A stretch of DNA of 64,000 nt. It comes from Phenylobacterium soli (GTDB taxonomy: Bacteria > Pseudomonadota > Alphaproteobacteria > Caulobacterales > Caulobacteraceae). Positions 16,106 to 26,840 of the stretch are shown piece by piece (within the stretch, counting starts at the first letter, position 1; every line of letters begins with the position of its first letter). Made by a program: the position numbers and the translations under genes. Where the stretch lies: contig NZ_QFYQ01000002.1 in assembly GCF_003254475.1 (NCBI RefSeq), positions 62,001 through 126,000 of the forward strand. The letters run 5' to 3'. Below the pieces are notes generated by a model that had not been told where the DNA came from, did not search any database, and worked only from the letters and a program-made list of their open reading frames with translations.

Positions 16106-17174
16106 TCCGCGCCACCGCGAAGTCGGCGAGGTCTTCCAGGGCGGGGCGCCAGCCGATGGCCGGGAACTCGGCGAGGGCGGCCTTGGCGCTCTCGGCGTAG
16201 GCCTGGGCGCGGTCCAGGGTGTCCTGAAGCGCTCCCGTCTGGCGCATCAGCTCGCGGACCCGCTCGAAGTCGCCGTCGGCCTGCTCGCGGCGGTCGACGG
16301 TGCGCAGCCAGAACTCGCGCTCGGCCGGGCCGGTGCGGGCGATGGCCAGCAGCAGCGGCAGGGTCGCCTTGCCTTCGCGGAAGTCGTCGCCCGGGTTCTT
16401 GCCGAGCTCGTCGCTCTCGCCGGAGTAGTCGAGGGCGTCGTCGACGAGCTGGAACGCCAGGCCGAGGTCCTGGCCGTATTTGCGCAGCGCCCGGCGGCGC
16501 TCCGGCGGCGCGCCGGCCGAGACCGCGCCCGCCTCGGCGGCGGCGGCGAACAGCTCGGCCGTCTTGGCGCGGATGATGTCGATGTAGAGCGCCTCGGTGA
16601 GATCGAGGTCGTGACTGCGGGTGAGCTGCAGCACCTCGCCCTCGGCGATGACGCGGCTGGCGCGGGCGAGGATCTCCAGCGCCGGCATGGAGTTCGCCCC
16701 CACCATCAGCTCGAAGGCGCGGGCGAAGAGGAAGTCGCCGACCAGCACCGAGGAGGGCGCGCCCCAGATCAGGTGAGCGGCGACCCGGCCGCGGCGTAGC
16801 TGGGAGGAATCCACCACGTCGTCGTGCAGCAGGGTGGCGGTGTGGATGAACTCCACGGCGGCGGCGAGCTTGAGGCAGGCGTCGTCGCGGGCGCCCGCTA
16901 GGCGCGCGGCGGCGACGGTCAGGAGGGGGCGCAGCCGCTTGGCGGAGCCGGAGATGAGGTGCTCCGCGAGCGCCGGGATGACCGGCACGGGGCTGTCCAT
17001 GTGCCGGCGGATCAGGCCGTCGACCGCCGCCATGTCGGCCTTCGCCAGCCCGAGCAGGGCGTCGAGGGAAGGCGGCTTTTCGACGACGGCCGTGCGAGCG
17101 GCTTCCACGAGGACCTCGGACTTCTGCAAGGGCGAGGGCTTCCCGAAAGGGGCCTGCGCCGTTGCGGCGGACAA
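16098..17174 (-). CDS. ispB: Polyprenyl (octaprenyl-type) diphosphate synthase
   Basis: Trans-prenyl chain elongase supplying the ubiquinone side chain from isopentenyl diphosphate. The protein has the first aspartate-rich motif in TATLLHDDVVD and the second in FQLVDDALDY, each binding magnesium-diphosphate, plus GSAKRLRPLL and the GKNPGDDFREGKATLPLLLA segment typical of long-chain synthases. The longest reading begins at a TTG (complement of 17172-17174), giving 358 residues. The conserved part starts around LLGLAKADMAAVDG, so a later start is possible. It shares a 73-bp divergent promoter gap with the methyltransferase at 17248. Chain length cannot be read from sequence. Confidence 0.92.
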   Translation of the reverse strand: MSAATAQAPFGKPSPLQKSEVLVEAARTAVVEKPPSLDALLGLAKADMAAVDGLIRRHMDSPVPVIPALAEHLISGSAKRLRPLLTVAAARLAGARDDACLKLAAAVEFIHTATLLHDDVVDSSQLRRGRVAAHLIWGAPSSVLVGDFLFARAFELMVGANSMPALEILARASRVIAEGEVLQLTRSHDLDLTEALYIDIIRAKTAELFAAAAEAGAVSAGAPPERRRALRKYGQDLGLAFQLVDDALDYSGESDELGKNPGDDFREGKATLPLLLAIARTGPAEREFWLRTVDRREQADGDFERVRELMRQTGALQDTLDRAQAYAESAKAALAEFPAIGWRPALEDLADFAVARKA

Positions 17175-17247
17175 TGGTGACGCGCTAGGCCGTGGTCAAG
17201 CGACCCGCGCGCGAGCAGGTTCCTGAGCTTACACCAAGGGCGGCCGG

Positions 17248-17988
17248 ATGGACGAGATCAGCGAGGATTCCGTGCTGGACGGGCGGGTGCGCCTGCGCCA
17301 GCCGGCCCGTGGCTATCGCGCCGGGCTCGACGCGGCCCTGCTGGCCGCCGCCTGCGACGCCGGCCCCGGCCAGCGGGTGCTCGAGGCCGGCTGCGGGGCG
17401 GGTGCGGCGCTGCTGGCGGCCGCCGCCCGGCGCCAAGGGGCGCGGTTCGCCGGCGTCGAGCGGGATGCGGCCGCGGCGGCCCTGGCGCGGGAGAACGCCG
17501 CCCTGAACGGCCTGTCGGAGCGGGTGGAGATCCTCGAGGCCGACGTCGCCGCGCCGTTCTCCAGGCTGGGCCTCGCGCCCTTCGACGCCGCCCTGTCGAA
17601 CCCGCCGTTCTTCGACGATCCGGGGGCGCTGAGGGCGCCTTCCCCCGAGCGGCGGGGCGCGTGGATCGCCGACGCCGGGCTCGCCGCCTGGACCGGGTTT
17701 CTGGTGAAGGCGGTGCGCGAGGGCGGCACGATCACCCTGATCCATCGGGCCGACCGGCTCGCCGACCTCCTGACGCTCCTGGCGGAGAAGGCGGGCTCGT
17801 TCCAGGTGCGGCCGATCCATCCCTTCGCCGATGCGCCGGCCAAGCGGGTGATTGTGCGGGCGGTGAAGACCGGCAAGGCGCCGCTGCAGCTCCTCCCCGC
17901 CCTCGTGCTGCACGACCGGGCGGGCGGCAAGCACAGGGCCGAGGCCGAGGCGATCCTGCGCGGCCGGGCGGCGCTGGAGTGGGTCTAG
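17248..17988 (+). CDS. TrmN6-like tRNA (adenine37-N6)-methyltransferase
   Basis: S-adenosylmethionine-dependent methyltransferase of the class I fold. The 246-residue protein has motif I VLEAGCGAGAALLAAAARRQ, acidic motif II residues in FAGVERDAAAAALARENAAL, and the amino-methyltransferase motif SNPPFF (NPPF/Y) near residue 115, which marks methylation of an exocyclic amine. This pattern fits the TrmN6/YfiC family that modifies A37 of tRNA1(Val). Start ATG with AAGGG about 9 bp upstream. It is divergent from ispB, a common alphaproteobacterial pairing. Confidence 0.85.
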   Translation: MDEISEDSVLDGRVRLRQPARGYRAGLDAALLAAACDAGPGQRVLEAGCGAGAALLAAAARRQGARFAGVERDAAAAALARENAALNGLSERVEILEADVAAPFSRLGLAPFDAALSNPPFFDDPGALRAPSPERRGAWIADAGLAAWTGFLVKAVREGGTITLIHRADRLADLLTLLAEKAGSFQVRPIHPFADAPAKRVIVRAVKTGKAPLQLLPALVLHDRAGGKHRAEAEAILRGRAALEWV

Positions 17989-17997
17989 GCGGGACAC

Positions 17998-18141
17998 CTA
18001 GGCCGAGGGATCCGGATCGTCGATCGGCTCCGGGAACGGGATGACCGGGATGTCCGGCGGATCGGCGCCCGGCGGCATCTCGGGCGGGATGTGCGGGCCG
18101 GGCGGCTCGGGCTGGAGCGGCTCGCTCAGGCGCGCGGGCAT
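17998..18141 (-). CDS. 47-residue proline-rich acidic peptide
   Basis: A short gene encodes MPARLSEPLQPEPPGPHIPP followed by EMPPGADPPD, IPVIPFPEPI and DDPDPSA. About a third of the residues are proline, with no Cys, Lys or hydrophobic segment, so it is probably disordered and cytoplasmic. A GGAG lies 8 bp before the ATG. It lies between two recognised genes in a gap that would otherwise be about 240 bp. Similar short P-rich proteins are annotated as hypothetical in Caulobacter relatives, as I recall. Function is unknown. Confidence 0.6.
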   Translation of the reverse strand: MPARLSEPLQPEPPGPHIPPEMPPGADPPDIPVIPFPEPIDDPDPSA

Positions 18142-18224
18142 GGCGGTTCTCCGTGACGTGCTCGGCGAACCTCCTAGCGTCCGGCAGGGTTCCGCGGCTT
18201 GCGCTGGATCAAGCCTGAGCCGGA

Positions 18225-18542
18225 TCAGGCAGGGCTCAGCCCGATGCGCTCGCGGTAGGTGGGATGCACCAGGTCGTGGGTCTCCGGGTGCTTCTTCATG
18301 TAGCCGGCCATGAAGGGGCAGAGCGGGATCACCTTCAGCCCCCGCTGGCGGGCGTAGTCCATGGCGTAGACCGCGAGCCGGCTGGCGATGCCGCGCCCCT
18401 CGAACACGGTGGGCACCACCGTGTGCGGCAGGATGATGCCGCCGGCCACCAGCTGGTACTCGGCGAAGGCGGTCTCACCCTCGAGCACGATCTCGAACCG
18501 GTGGGTGGCGGTGTTGTCGACGACGGCGGGGATTTCGGTCAT
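18225..18542 (-). CDS. Small GNAT N-acetyltransferase (YjdJ-like)
   Basis: The 105-residue protein belongs to the compact single-domain GNAT group: VVDNTATHRFEIVLEGETAF then LPHTVVPTVFEGRGIASRLA, where the last part is the acetyl-CoA loop (GxGxA), and IPLCPFMAGYMKKHPETHDL near the C-terminus, which is highly conserved in this family. The start ATG (complement of 18540-18542) lies just downstream of the ilvC terminator, so it probably has its own promoter. The substrate is not known. Confidence 0.88.
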   Translation of the reverse strand: MTEIPAVVDNTATHRFEIVLEGETAFAEYQLVAGGIILPHTVVPTVFEGRGIASRLAVYAMDYARQRGLKVIPLCPFMAGYMKKHPETHDLVHPTYRERIGLSPA

Positions 18543-18559
18543 GCCGCGATCTAGGCACG

Positions 18560-18588
18560 AAAAAGGGCCCGGACGCGAGCCCGGGCCC
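18560..18588 (-). terminator. Rho-independent terminator of ilvC
   Basis: On the minus strand GGGCCCGG and CCGGGCCC form an 8-bp G/C stem followed immediately by TTTTT. It lies 29 bp after the ilvC stop. Confidence 0.85.
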
Positions 18589-18616
18589 CTCATCAGCCTG
18601 CAATCCGCGGTCCGGA

Positions 18617-19726
<1,110 letters not shown>

Positions 19727-19865
19727 TCAAGGGAAGCCGGCCCCGAAAGGGGCCTTCGGGCCGCAGAGTCGCAGCCGAGCCGCCGGCCGCCCCCTCGCCC
19801 GCGCTTTAGACCGGGGCCGCGAAGCATGGCACAAGGTTCGTCCAACGGCGCATCTTGGGGTTGAA

Positions 19866-20945
19866 GTGACGGCGGCGGCGAAAACGGCGGACAAGCAAGC
19901 GCCAGGGACGGCGCAGCGGGGGAGCTGCGCCAACTGCGGCGCGGCCTTGCGCGGGCGCTGGTGCCACGACTGCGGCCAGTCGGCCGACGACCACAAGCGC
20001 TCGATCCTGCACCTGGGCTGGGAGGCGATCGAGGGGCTGCTGCACCTCGACGGGCGGCTGGCCCGGACCCTCCCGGACCTCTTCTTCCGGCCCGGCCGGC
20101 TGGCGCGCGACTACATGGAGGGGCGCATCGCCCGGCACGTGCCGCCGTTCCGGCTGTTCCTGGCGGCGCTGGTGATCTTCATCCTGGCCGCCGAGGTGGC
20201 GGCGCACCACTACACCCTCGACCAGGAACGCCAGAAGGAGGCCAAGGCCGCGGCCCTGGCGACGCCGGCCGGCCGCGCCGCAGAGGCCGCCAAGATCCGC
20301 AACGAGGCCGCGGCGTCGCGCACCGAGGACCTGCGCGAGGCCGCCACGGACCACGCCGAGGACCTCAAGGACAAGGACGAGAAGCCGGGCAAGGTCGAGG
20401 CCCGCTACCAGCGGCAGCTGGCCAAGACCGAGGCGCGCTACGCCGAGGCCCTGGCGCACGCCGACCGGGTCGCCCAGGGCTTGCCCGAGCCGCCGAAGCC
20501 GCCCTCAGCGACGGAGAACTGGCGCAAGGTCGCCCAGCGGCGCGCCGCCGAGAACCCGGAGTACTACTGGACGGTGCTGTTCGGCTGGGGCCACCGCCTG
20601 GCCTGGGTGCTGCTGCCGGCCGTGGGGCTGATGCTGGCGGCGGTCTATCGCAACAAGCCGCAGATCTTCCTCTATGACCACCTGACCGTGGCCATGCAGC
20701 TGATGGCGTTCATCTTCCTGATCAGCGCCCCGGCGTTCCTGATGTCCTCGCCGTGGATCTTCTACTGGCTGGCCGCCGCGCTGCTGTGGACGCCGGTGAA
20801 CCTCTTCCAGACCCTGCGTGGCGGCTACGGCTCGAGCGTGGTCGGCGCGGCGGTGAAGACGGCGATCGTCTGGGTGGCCAACCTGGTCATCTTCTGCGTG
20901 CTGACCTTCGCGCTCAGCATGTGGAGCCTGGCGCAACTGGCATGA
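19866..20945 (+). CDS. DUF3667 zinc-ribbon membrane protein
   Basis: Integral membrane protein of unknown function. The 359-residue product has an N-terminal zinc ribbon CANCGAALRGRWCHDCGQ (two CxxC pairs, residues about 19-36). A conserved segment LLHLDGRLARTLPDLFFRPG then RLARDYMEGRIARHVPPFRL is the DUF3667 core. There is one transmembrane helix near residue 105, a highly charged Ala/Glu/Lys linker of about 120 residues that may be coiled coil, and about three more helices at the C-terminus. The start is taken as GTG at 19866, since no in-frame ATG precedes the ribbon. It overlaps arfB by 4 bp (ATGA). Confidence 0.8.
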   Translation: MTAAAKTADKQAPGTAQRGSCANCGAALRGRWCHDCGQSADDHKRSILHLGWEAIEGLLHLDGRLARTLPDLFFRPGRLARDYMEGRIARHVPPFRLFLAALVIFILAAEVAAHHYTLDQERQKEAKAAALATPAGRAAEAAKIRNEAAASRTEDLREAATDHAEDLKDKDEKPGKVEARYQRQLAKTEARYAEALAHADRVAQGLPEPPKPPSATENWRKVAQRRAAENPEYYWTVLFGWGHRLAWVLLPAVGLMLAAVYRNKPQIFLYDHLTVAMQLMAFIFLISAPAFLMSSPWIFYWLAAALLWTPVNLFQTLRGGYGSSVVGAAVKTAIVWVANLVIFCVLTFALSMWSLAQLA

Positions 20946-21367
20946 TCGAGGTGACGGGCCACATCGCCCTCGCCGACGACGAGGTGCAGGTGCGGGCGGT
21001 CCGCGCCTCCGGACCCGGCGGCCAGCACGTCAACAAGGTCTCGACGGCGATCGAGCTGCGCTTCGACGTGATGGGCTCGCCCTCCCTCCCCGAGCGGGTT
21101 CGCGAGCGGCTGGCGCGGCTGGCCGGCAGCCGGCTGACCCAGGAAGGCGTGCTGGTGCTGGTCGCCCAGGAGCACCGCAGCCAGGAGATGAACCGGCAGG
21201 CGGCCTTCGATCGGCTGGTCGGCCTAATCCGCAAGGCGGCCGAACCGCCGCCGCCGCCCCGCAAGAAGACCAAGCCCAGCAAGGCCGCCAAGCAGCGCCG
21301 GCTCGACGCCAAGAAGACCCGCGGCGGCATCAAGGCCATGCGTGGACGGGTGCGCGGCGACGACTGA
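20942..21367 (+). CDS. arfB: Alternative ribosome-rescue factor / peptidyl-tRNA hydrolase ArfB
   Basis: Stop-codon-independent release factor that frees ribosomes stalled on broken mRNAs. The 141-residue protein has the catalytic GGQ in RASGPGGQHVNKVSTAIELR and a basic C-terminal tail (KKTKPSKAAKQRRLDAKKTR and onward) that in ArfB enters the empty mRNA channel. It lacks the codon-recognition domains of RF1/RF2, as expected. The ATG overlaps the stop of the DUF3667 gene (ATGA), indicating translational coupling. Confidence 0.95.
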   Translation: MIEVTGHIALADDEVQVRAVRASGPGGQHVNKVSTAIELRFDVMGSPSLPERVRERLARLAGSRLTQEGVLVLVAQEHRSQEMNRQAAFDRLVGLIRKAAEPPPPPRKKTKPSKAAKQRRLDAKKTRGGIKAMRGRVRGDD

Positions 21368-21499
21368 GCGCCTCATTAATCCAGGGGAGGACGGGAACCG
21401 GACGAGCAGCGGCAAGCTTGAGCATTGTCAGGCCGGTCCTCAGGCCGACGTTCAGCCCTCTGGCATGGTTTCGCCGCAATGGCCTATAAGCTCCGCTCC

Positions 21500-22033
21500 A
21501 TGCACCGCGTTCGCCTCATCGCCGCTCTTGCCCTGACCTCCGCGGTCGCCGCCTGCGCGCCGAGCCTGGGGCCGCCGCCGCCCGGCTATGTGCCGCCGCC
21601 CGCGCCCGGCGAACCGGGCTTCCGGGCCTCGGAGTTCGGCTGGTCGCAGGCGCCGGGAACCAGCGCCATCAGCGGCCGCCTGACCTACACGCGGGGCCAG
21701 AACCATTACAGCTGCCAGGGCGCGAGCGTGATCCTGACGCCGGAGACCCCCTGGTCGAAGCGCCGGATGGAGGTGCTGTACCTCTCGTCCGAACGCGCCG
21801 CCCTGCCGGCGGAGGAGGTGCGCGCCCGCACCGCCGAAGCGCCGCCCGGCGACTCCTCGCCGTTCATCAAGCGCACGGTTTGCGACGCCCAGGAGCGGTT
21901 CAGCTTCACCCACCTGCCCGCCGGCGCCTGGTACGTGATCACCATCGCCAAGCCCGTGAAGGGCGGCGAGAGCCTGGCCCTGATGCGGCGCGTGGTGACC
22001 AAGGGCGGAAAGGCCAGCGTCGTCACCTTCTGA
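21500..22033 (+). CDS. Hypothetical lipoprotein
   Basis: The 177-residue product has a lipoprotein signal peptide MHRVRLIAALALTSAVAACA with Cys-19 in a lipobox-like AVAAC. It is followed by a Pro/Gly linker (SLGPPPPGYVPPPAPGEPGF) and a beta-rich domain. That domain contains GRLTYTRGQNHYSCQGASVI, VCDAQERFSFTHLPAGAWYV and an end like a carboxypeptidase-regulatory-type beta sandwich. Two conserved-looking Cys (after the lipid Cys) could form a disulfide. An in-frame ATG 21 bp upstream (MAYKLRS) is an alternative start. Function unknown. Confidence 0.75.
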   Translation: MHRVRLIAALALTSAVAACAPSLGPPPPGYVPPPAPGEPGFRASEFGWSQAPGTSAISGRLTYTRGQNHYSCQGASVILTPETPWSKRRMEVLYLSSERAALPAEEVRARTAEAPPGDSSPFIKRTVCDAQERFSFTHLPAGAWYVITIAKPVKGGESLALMRRVVTKGGKASVVTF

Positions 22034-22157
22034 CGGCGCCCGCCAAGCTTCACTTGGGTTAAAATATTCCCGGCGCGGCGGTGAACCGCCGGGCCCGCGG
22101 GGGATTTTCGCAATTGAGAGACGGGCGGGGCGGCTCGGTCCCCGCAGGAGGCTCGCG

Positions 22158-22451
22158 ATGCGGATTCCCCAAGCCACCAAAGCCATCAGCATCCTTTCGA
22201 TCGGGGTGAGCGCAGCCATGCTCGCCGGCCTGCCGGCCTGCGCCGCCCGGCCCGCCAATTCGGCGTTCTCGGCCGAGCGGTTCGGCACGCCCGCCAGCTA
22301 TCGCGCCCCGGCCGCCCGCGCGGTGACCGGCCACGGCTACAGCGCCCGCTCGCGCCACATCGCCGACTGTCTGGCGACCTATCGCAACTACGACCCCGAC
22401 ACCGACCGCGTGACCCTGCGCCCGGGCGTCAGCCGCAAGTGCGGGCTGTAG
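22158..22451 (+). CDS. Small exported BA14K-like protein
   Basis: The 97-residue protein has a signal sequence, MRIPQATKAISILSIGVSAA plus MLAGLPACA. Its C-terminal block HIADCLATYRNYDPDTDRVT ending SRKCGL resembles the BA14K pattern (Cys-x-x-x-Tyr-Arg-x-Tyr/Phe-Asp-Pro ... Cys). BA14K proteins are exported, immunoreactive, lectin-like proteins in Brucella and relatives. AGGAGG lies 8 bp before the ATG. The first Cys (PAC) may be a lipidation site. Assignment is by motif only. Confidence 0.7.
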   Translation: MRIPQATKAISILSIGVSAAMLAGLPACAARPANSAFSAERFGTPASYRAPAARAVTGHGYSARSRHIADCLATYRNYDPDTDRVTLRPGVSRKCGL

Positions 22452-22532
22452 CCCAAGCGCGGCCCTAGGAACCCGTTCGCCTTTCGAGGCCTTTGCAGGG
22501 CCTGAAGGGATGCCGAACGGAGATATCTGGTG

Positions 22533-22937
22533 ATGCGCAAGACGTTAGGCGCCGCCCTCATCGGCCTCACGGTGACCGGCGGCATGGTCATCGCAGGTGC
22601 GGCCCAGGCCCAGCCCTACCCCTATTACTATCCGCCGGCCACCGGCTACTACGACAACGGCTACTATCGGCCGGCCCCGCCCGCGCCCTATTACAACGGC
22701 TACTACAACGGTTATTCGAACCGCTATTACGGCTACGGCGACAGCGGCGCGGGCCTCGCCGGCGCCCTGATCGGCTCGCTGCTCGGCGACAACTACGCCG
22801 GCCCGCCTGTGCCGGTGGACCGCTACGGCCCCGACCCGAACGGCATGATCGCGCCCGACGGCCACCGCATCAAATGCAAGCTGCGGACCGGCTACGACGG
22901 CTACGGGCACTACGGCACCTACAGGCAGTGCTGGTAG
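22533..22937 (+). CDS. Tyr/Pro/Gly-rich exported protein
   Basis: The 134-residue product starts with signal peptide MRKTLGAALIGLTVTGGMVI plus AGAAQAQ. About 60 residues follow that are dominated by Tyr, Pro, Gly and Asn (PYPYYYPPATGYYDNGYY, then YYNGYYNGYSNRYYGYG). A short glycine-zipper-like segment GAGLAGALIGSLLGDNYAG follows, and the C-terminal part has RIKCKLRTGYDGYGHYGTYR and a terminal Cys-Trp. Low-complexity envelope protein; function unknown. GGAG at 22519 precedes the ATG by 10 bp. Related in style to the protein at 52141. Confidence 0.72.
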   Translation: MRKTLGAALIGLTVTGGMVIAGAAQAQPYPYYYPPATGYYDNGYYRPAPPAPYYNGYYNGYSNRYYGYGDSGAGLAGALIGSLLGDNYAGPPVPVDRYGPDPNGMIAPDGHRIKCKLRTGYDGYGHYGTYRQCW

Positions 22938-22944
22938 CGCCGAT

Positions 22945-23060
22945 CCTCCCCTGAGGGGGAGGTGGTCCGCAGGATCGGAGGGGGTTGCAGCCCACGAGCG
23001 TCAGACGCCCTGCGGCTCAACCCCCTCAGCGCTTCGCGACAGCTCCCCCTGAGGGGGAGC
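22945..23060. repeat. Palindromic intergenic element, copy B
   Basis: This 116-bp element has the same build as copy A at 2219-2335: left hairpin CCTCCCC-tga-GGGGGAGG (22945-22962), central inverted repeat GAGGGGGTTG (22978-22987) with CAACCCCCTC (23018-23027), GCTTCGCGACA, and right hairpin GCTCCCCC-tga-GGGGGAGC (23042-23060). It lies between two convergent genes and may stop both transcripts. The spacer between the inner repeats differs from copy A, so stems are conserved more than loops. Confidence 0.8.
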
Positions 23061-23065
23061 ACCTG

Positions 23066-23084
23066 GATCAGTGCACCTTGGCGA

Positions 23085-23099
<15 letters not shown>
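23066..23099. repeat. 17-bp tandem duplication at the clpB stop
   Basis: GATCAGTGCACCTTGGC occurs twice without a gap (23066-23082 and 23083-23099). It contains the last clpB codons (VH) and the stop, so a second in-register copy of the stop region lies just downstream, next to palindromic element B. Confidence 0.9.
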
Positions 23100-25667
<2,568 letters not shown>

Positions 25668-25806
25668 CGGGTCCCCTTGGATAGGCGGATCGCCGGGGAA
25701 GCCTTGATCAAGCGCAACCCCAGCCCTCCCGATGTAGTGTGGCAGATGGGCCACACAAGGGTCGAGAGGCGGCCCGGAAGGTCGAGCTTGGCCCGATCCG
25801 GCCGCC

Positions 25807-25834
25807 AGGGACAAGCGGCCAGGGACAAGCGGCC
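25807..25834. repeat. 14-bp tandem repeat
   Basis: AGGGACAAGCGGCC is repeated directly at 25807-25820 and 25821-25834, between clpB and the next gene, just beyond the latter's stop. It may be simple slippage. Confidence 0.75.
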
Positions 25835-25850
25835 GGGCGGGCCCGCCGCC

Positions 25851-26738
25851 TCAGCCCAGCAGGATGTCTCCGGGCGCCCCGAGGGAGAGCGGGCCGACGC
25901 TGACCGGCGGCGCGTGGGCGGCGACGTCATAGGCGGCGAGGCCGTCGATCAGGGCGAGCCTGGCGCCGGCGACCGTGGCGGCGACCACCGCGGCGACGGC
26001 GGCGTCCTGGTCGTCCGGCGCGGCGATCATCGTCAGGGCCGCTCCGCCCATGGCGCGCAGGACGTCGGCGTCGGCGTGGCCGTAGCCCTGCACGGGATCC
26101 TCCGAGGAGGAGCTGAAGAAGTGCTCCAGGGCCGAGGCCCCGAGGATCAGGGCGTGGGCGCCGGCCGCGGCCAGGGCCGGGTCGGGCGCCTGGGCGCCGG
26201 TGCTGGAGGTCGTCACGGCGTTGTTGGCGATGACGAGCGCCGCGTAGCCGTACGCGCCCGGATCGGAGAAGGCGTAGCTGGTCGCCGCGCTGTCGAGGCT
26301 GATCGTGCCGTGCGGCAGCCCTTGCGAACCGTCGCAGCCGAGATCGGCGCCGCACCAGCCTCCCTTGTAGTCGATGTGGCAGACCTTGCCCTCAGGCGTG
26401 AATGTGGCCGTCCCCTGGATCGAGAGGTTGCTGTTGAACGGATTGGTCGTCCCGTCCGGCTGGGTGATGTTCACCGCGGCGGTGACGTTGAGCGAGAACT
26501 GGGCGGTCAGCTGGCCCGCCACCGACTTGGTGAAGACCAGCGAAAGCGCCTCGTTCGAAAGCAGGCTGTACTGCGGGACGCCGGACTGGGCGGCGGACAT
26601 CAGGTCGACCTGCTTGGAGAGGTTCAGGTTGACCGTATCGCCGCTGGCGAAGATCGACTCCGCGCCGTTGTAGGTCCCGGTGGCGTAGGGCGTCACCAGC
26701 GGGCGGGTGACGACGTTGGAGAGGGTGGCGTCTGGCAT
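25851..26738 (-). CDS. Hypothetical protein, no family recognised
   Basis: The 295-residue product begins MPDATLSNVVTRPLVTPYAT with no signal peptide. The first half is beta-rich with polar repeats (NLSKQVDLMSAAQSGVPQYS; FSLNVTAAVNITQPDGTTNP). It has a cluster of three cysteines in VCHIDYKGGWCGADLGCDGS. The second half is Ala-rich and probably helical, with AALTMIAAPDDQDAAVAAVV. A self-contained cytoplasmic or secreted-by-other-route protein is possible. It is followed by a tandem repeat and precedes clpB on the same strand, but 183 bp apart. Function unknown; codon usage is like its neighbours. Confidence 0.65.
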   Translation of the reverse strand: MPDATLSNVVTRPLVTPYATGTYNGAESIFASGDTVNLNLSKQVDLMSAAQSGVPQYSLLSNEALSLVFTKSVAGQLTAQFSLNVTAAVNITQPDGTTNPFNSNLSIQGTATFTPEGKVCHIDYKGGWCGADLGCDGSQGLPHGTISLDSAATSYAFSDPGAYGYAALVIANNAVTTSSTGAQAPDPALAAAGAHALILGASALEHFFSSSSEDPVQGYGHADADVLRAMGGAALTMIAAPDDQDAAVAAVVAATVAGARLALIDGLAAYDVAAHAPPVSVGPLSLGAPGDILLG

Positions 26739-26840
26739 CGGGTTGTCCCTTTCAAGCGGGACCACCAACCGGAAGGCGAAGCTCCGGGTTCCATACCCGG
26801 TTTACGAGAACCGCCCCCGCCCCCAGCTTCGCGCCGGTCG

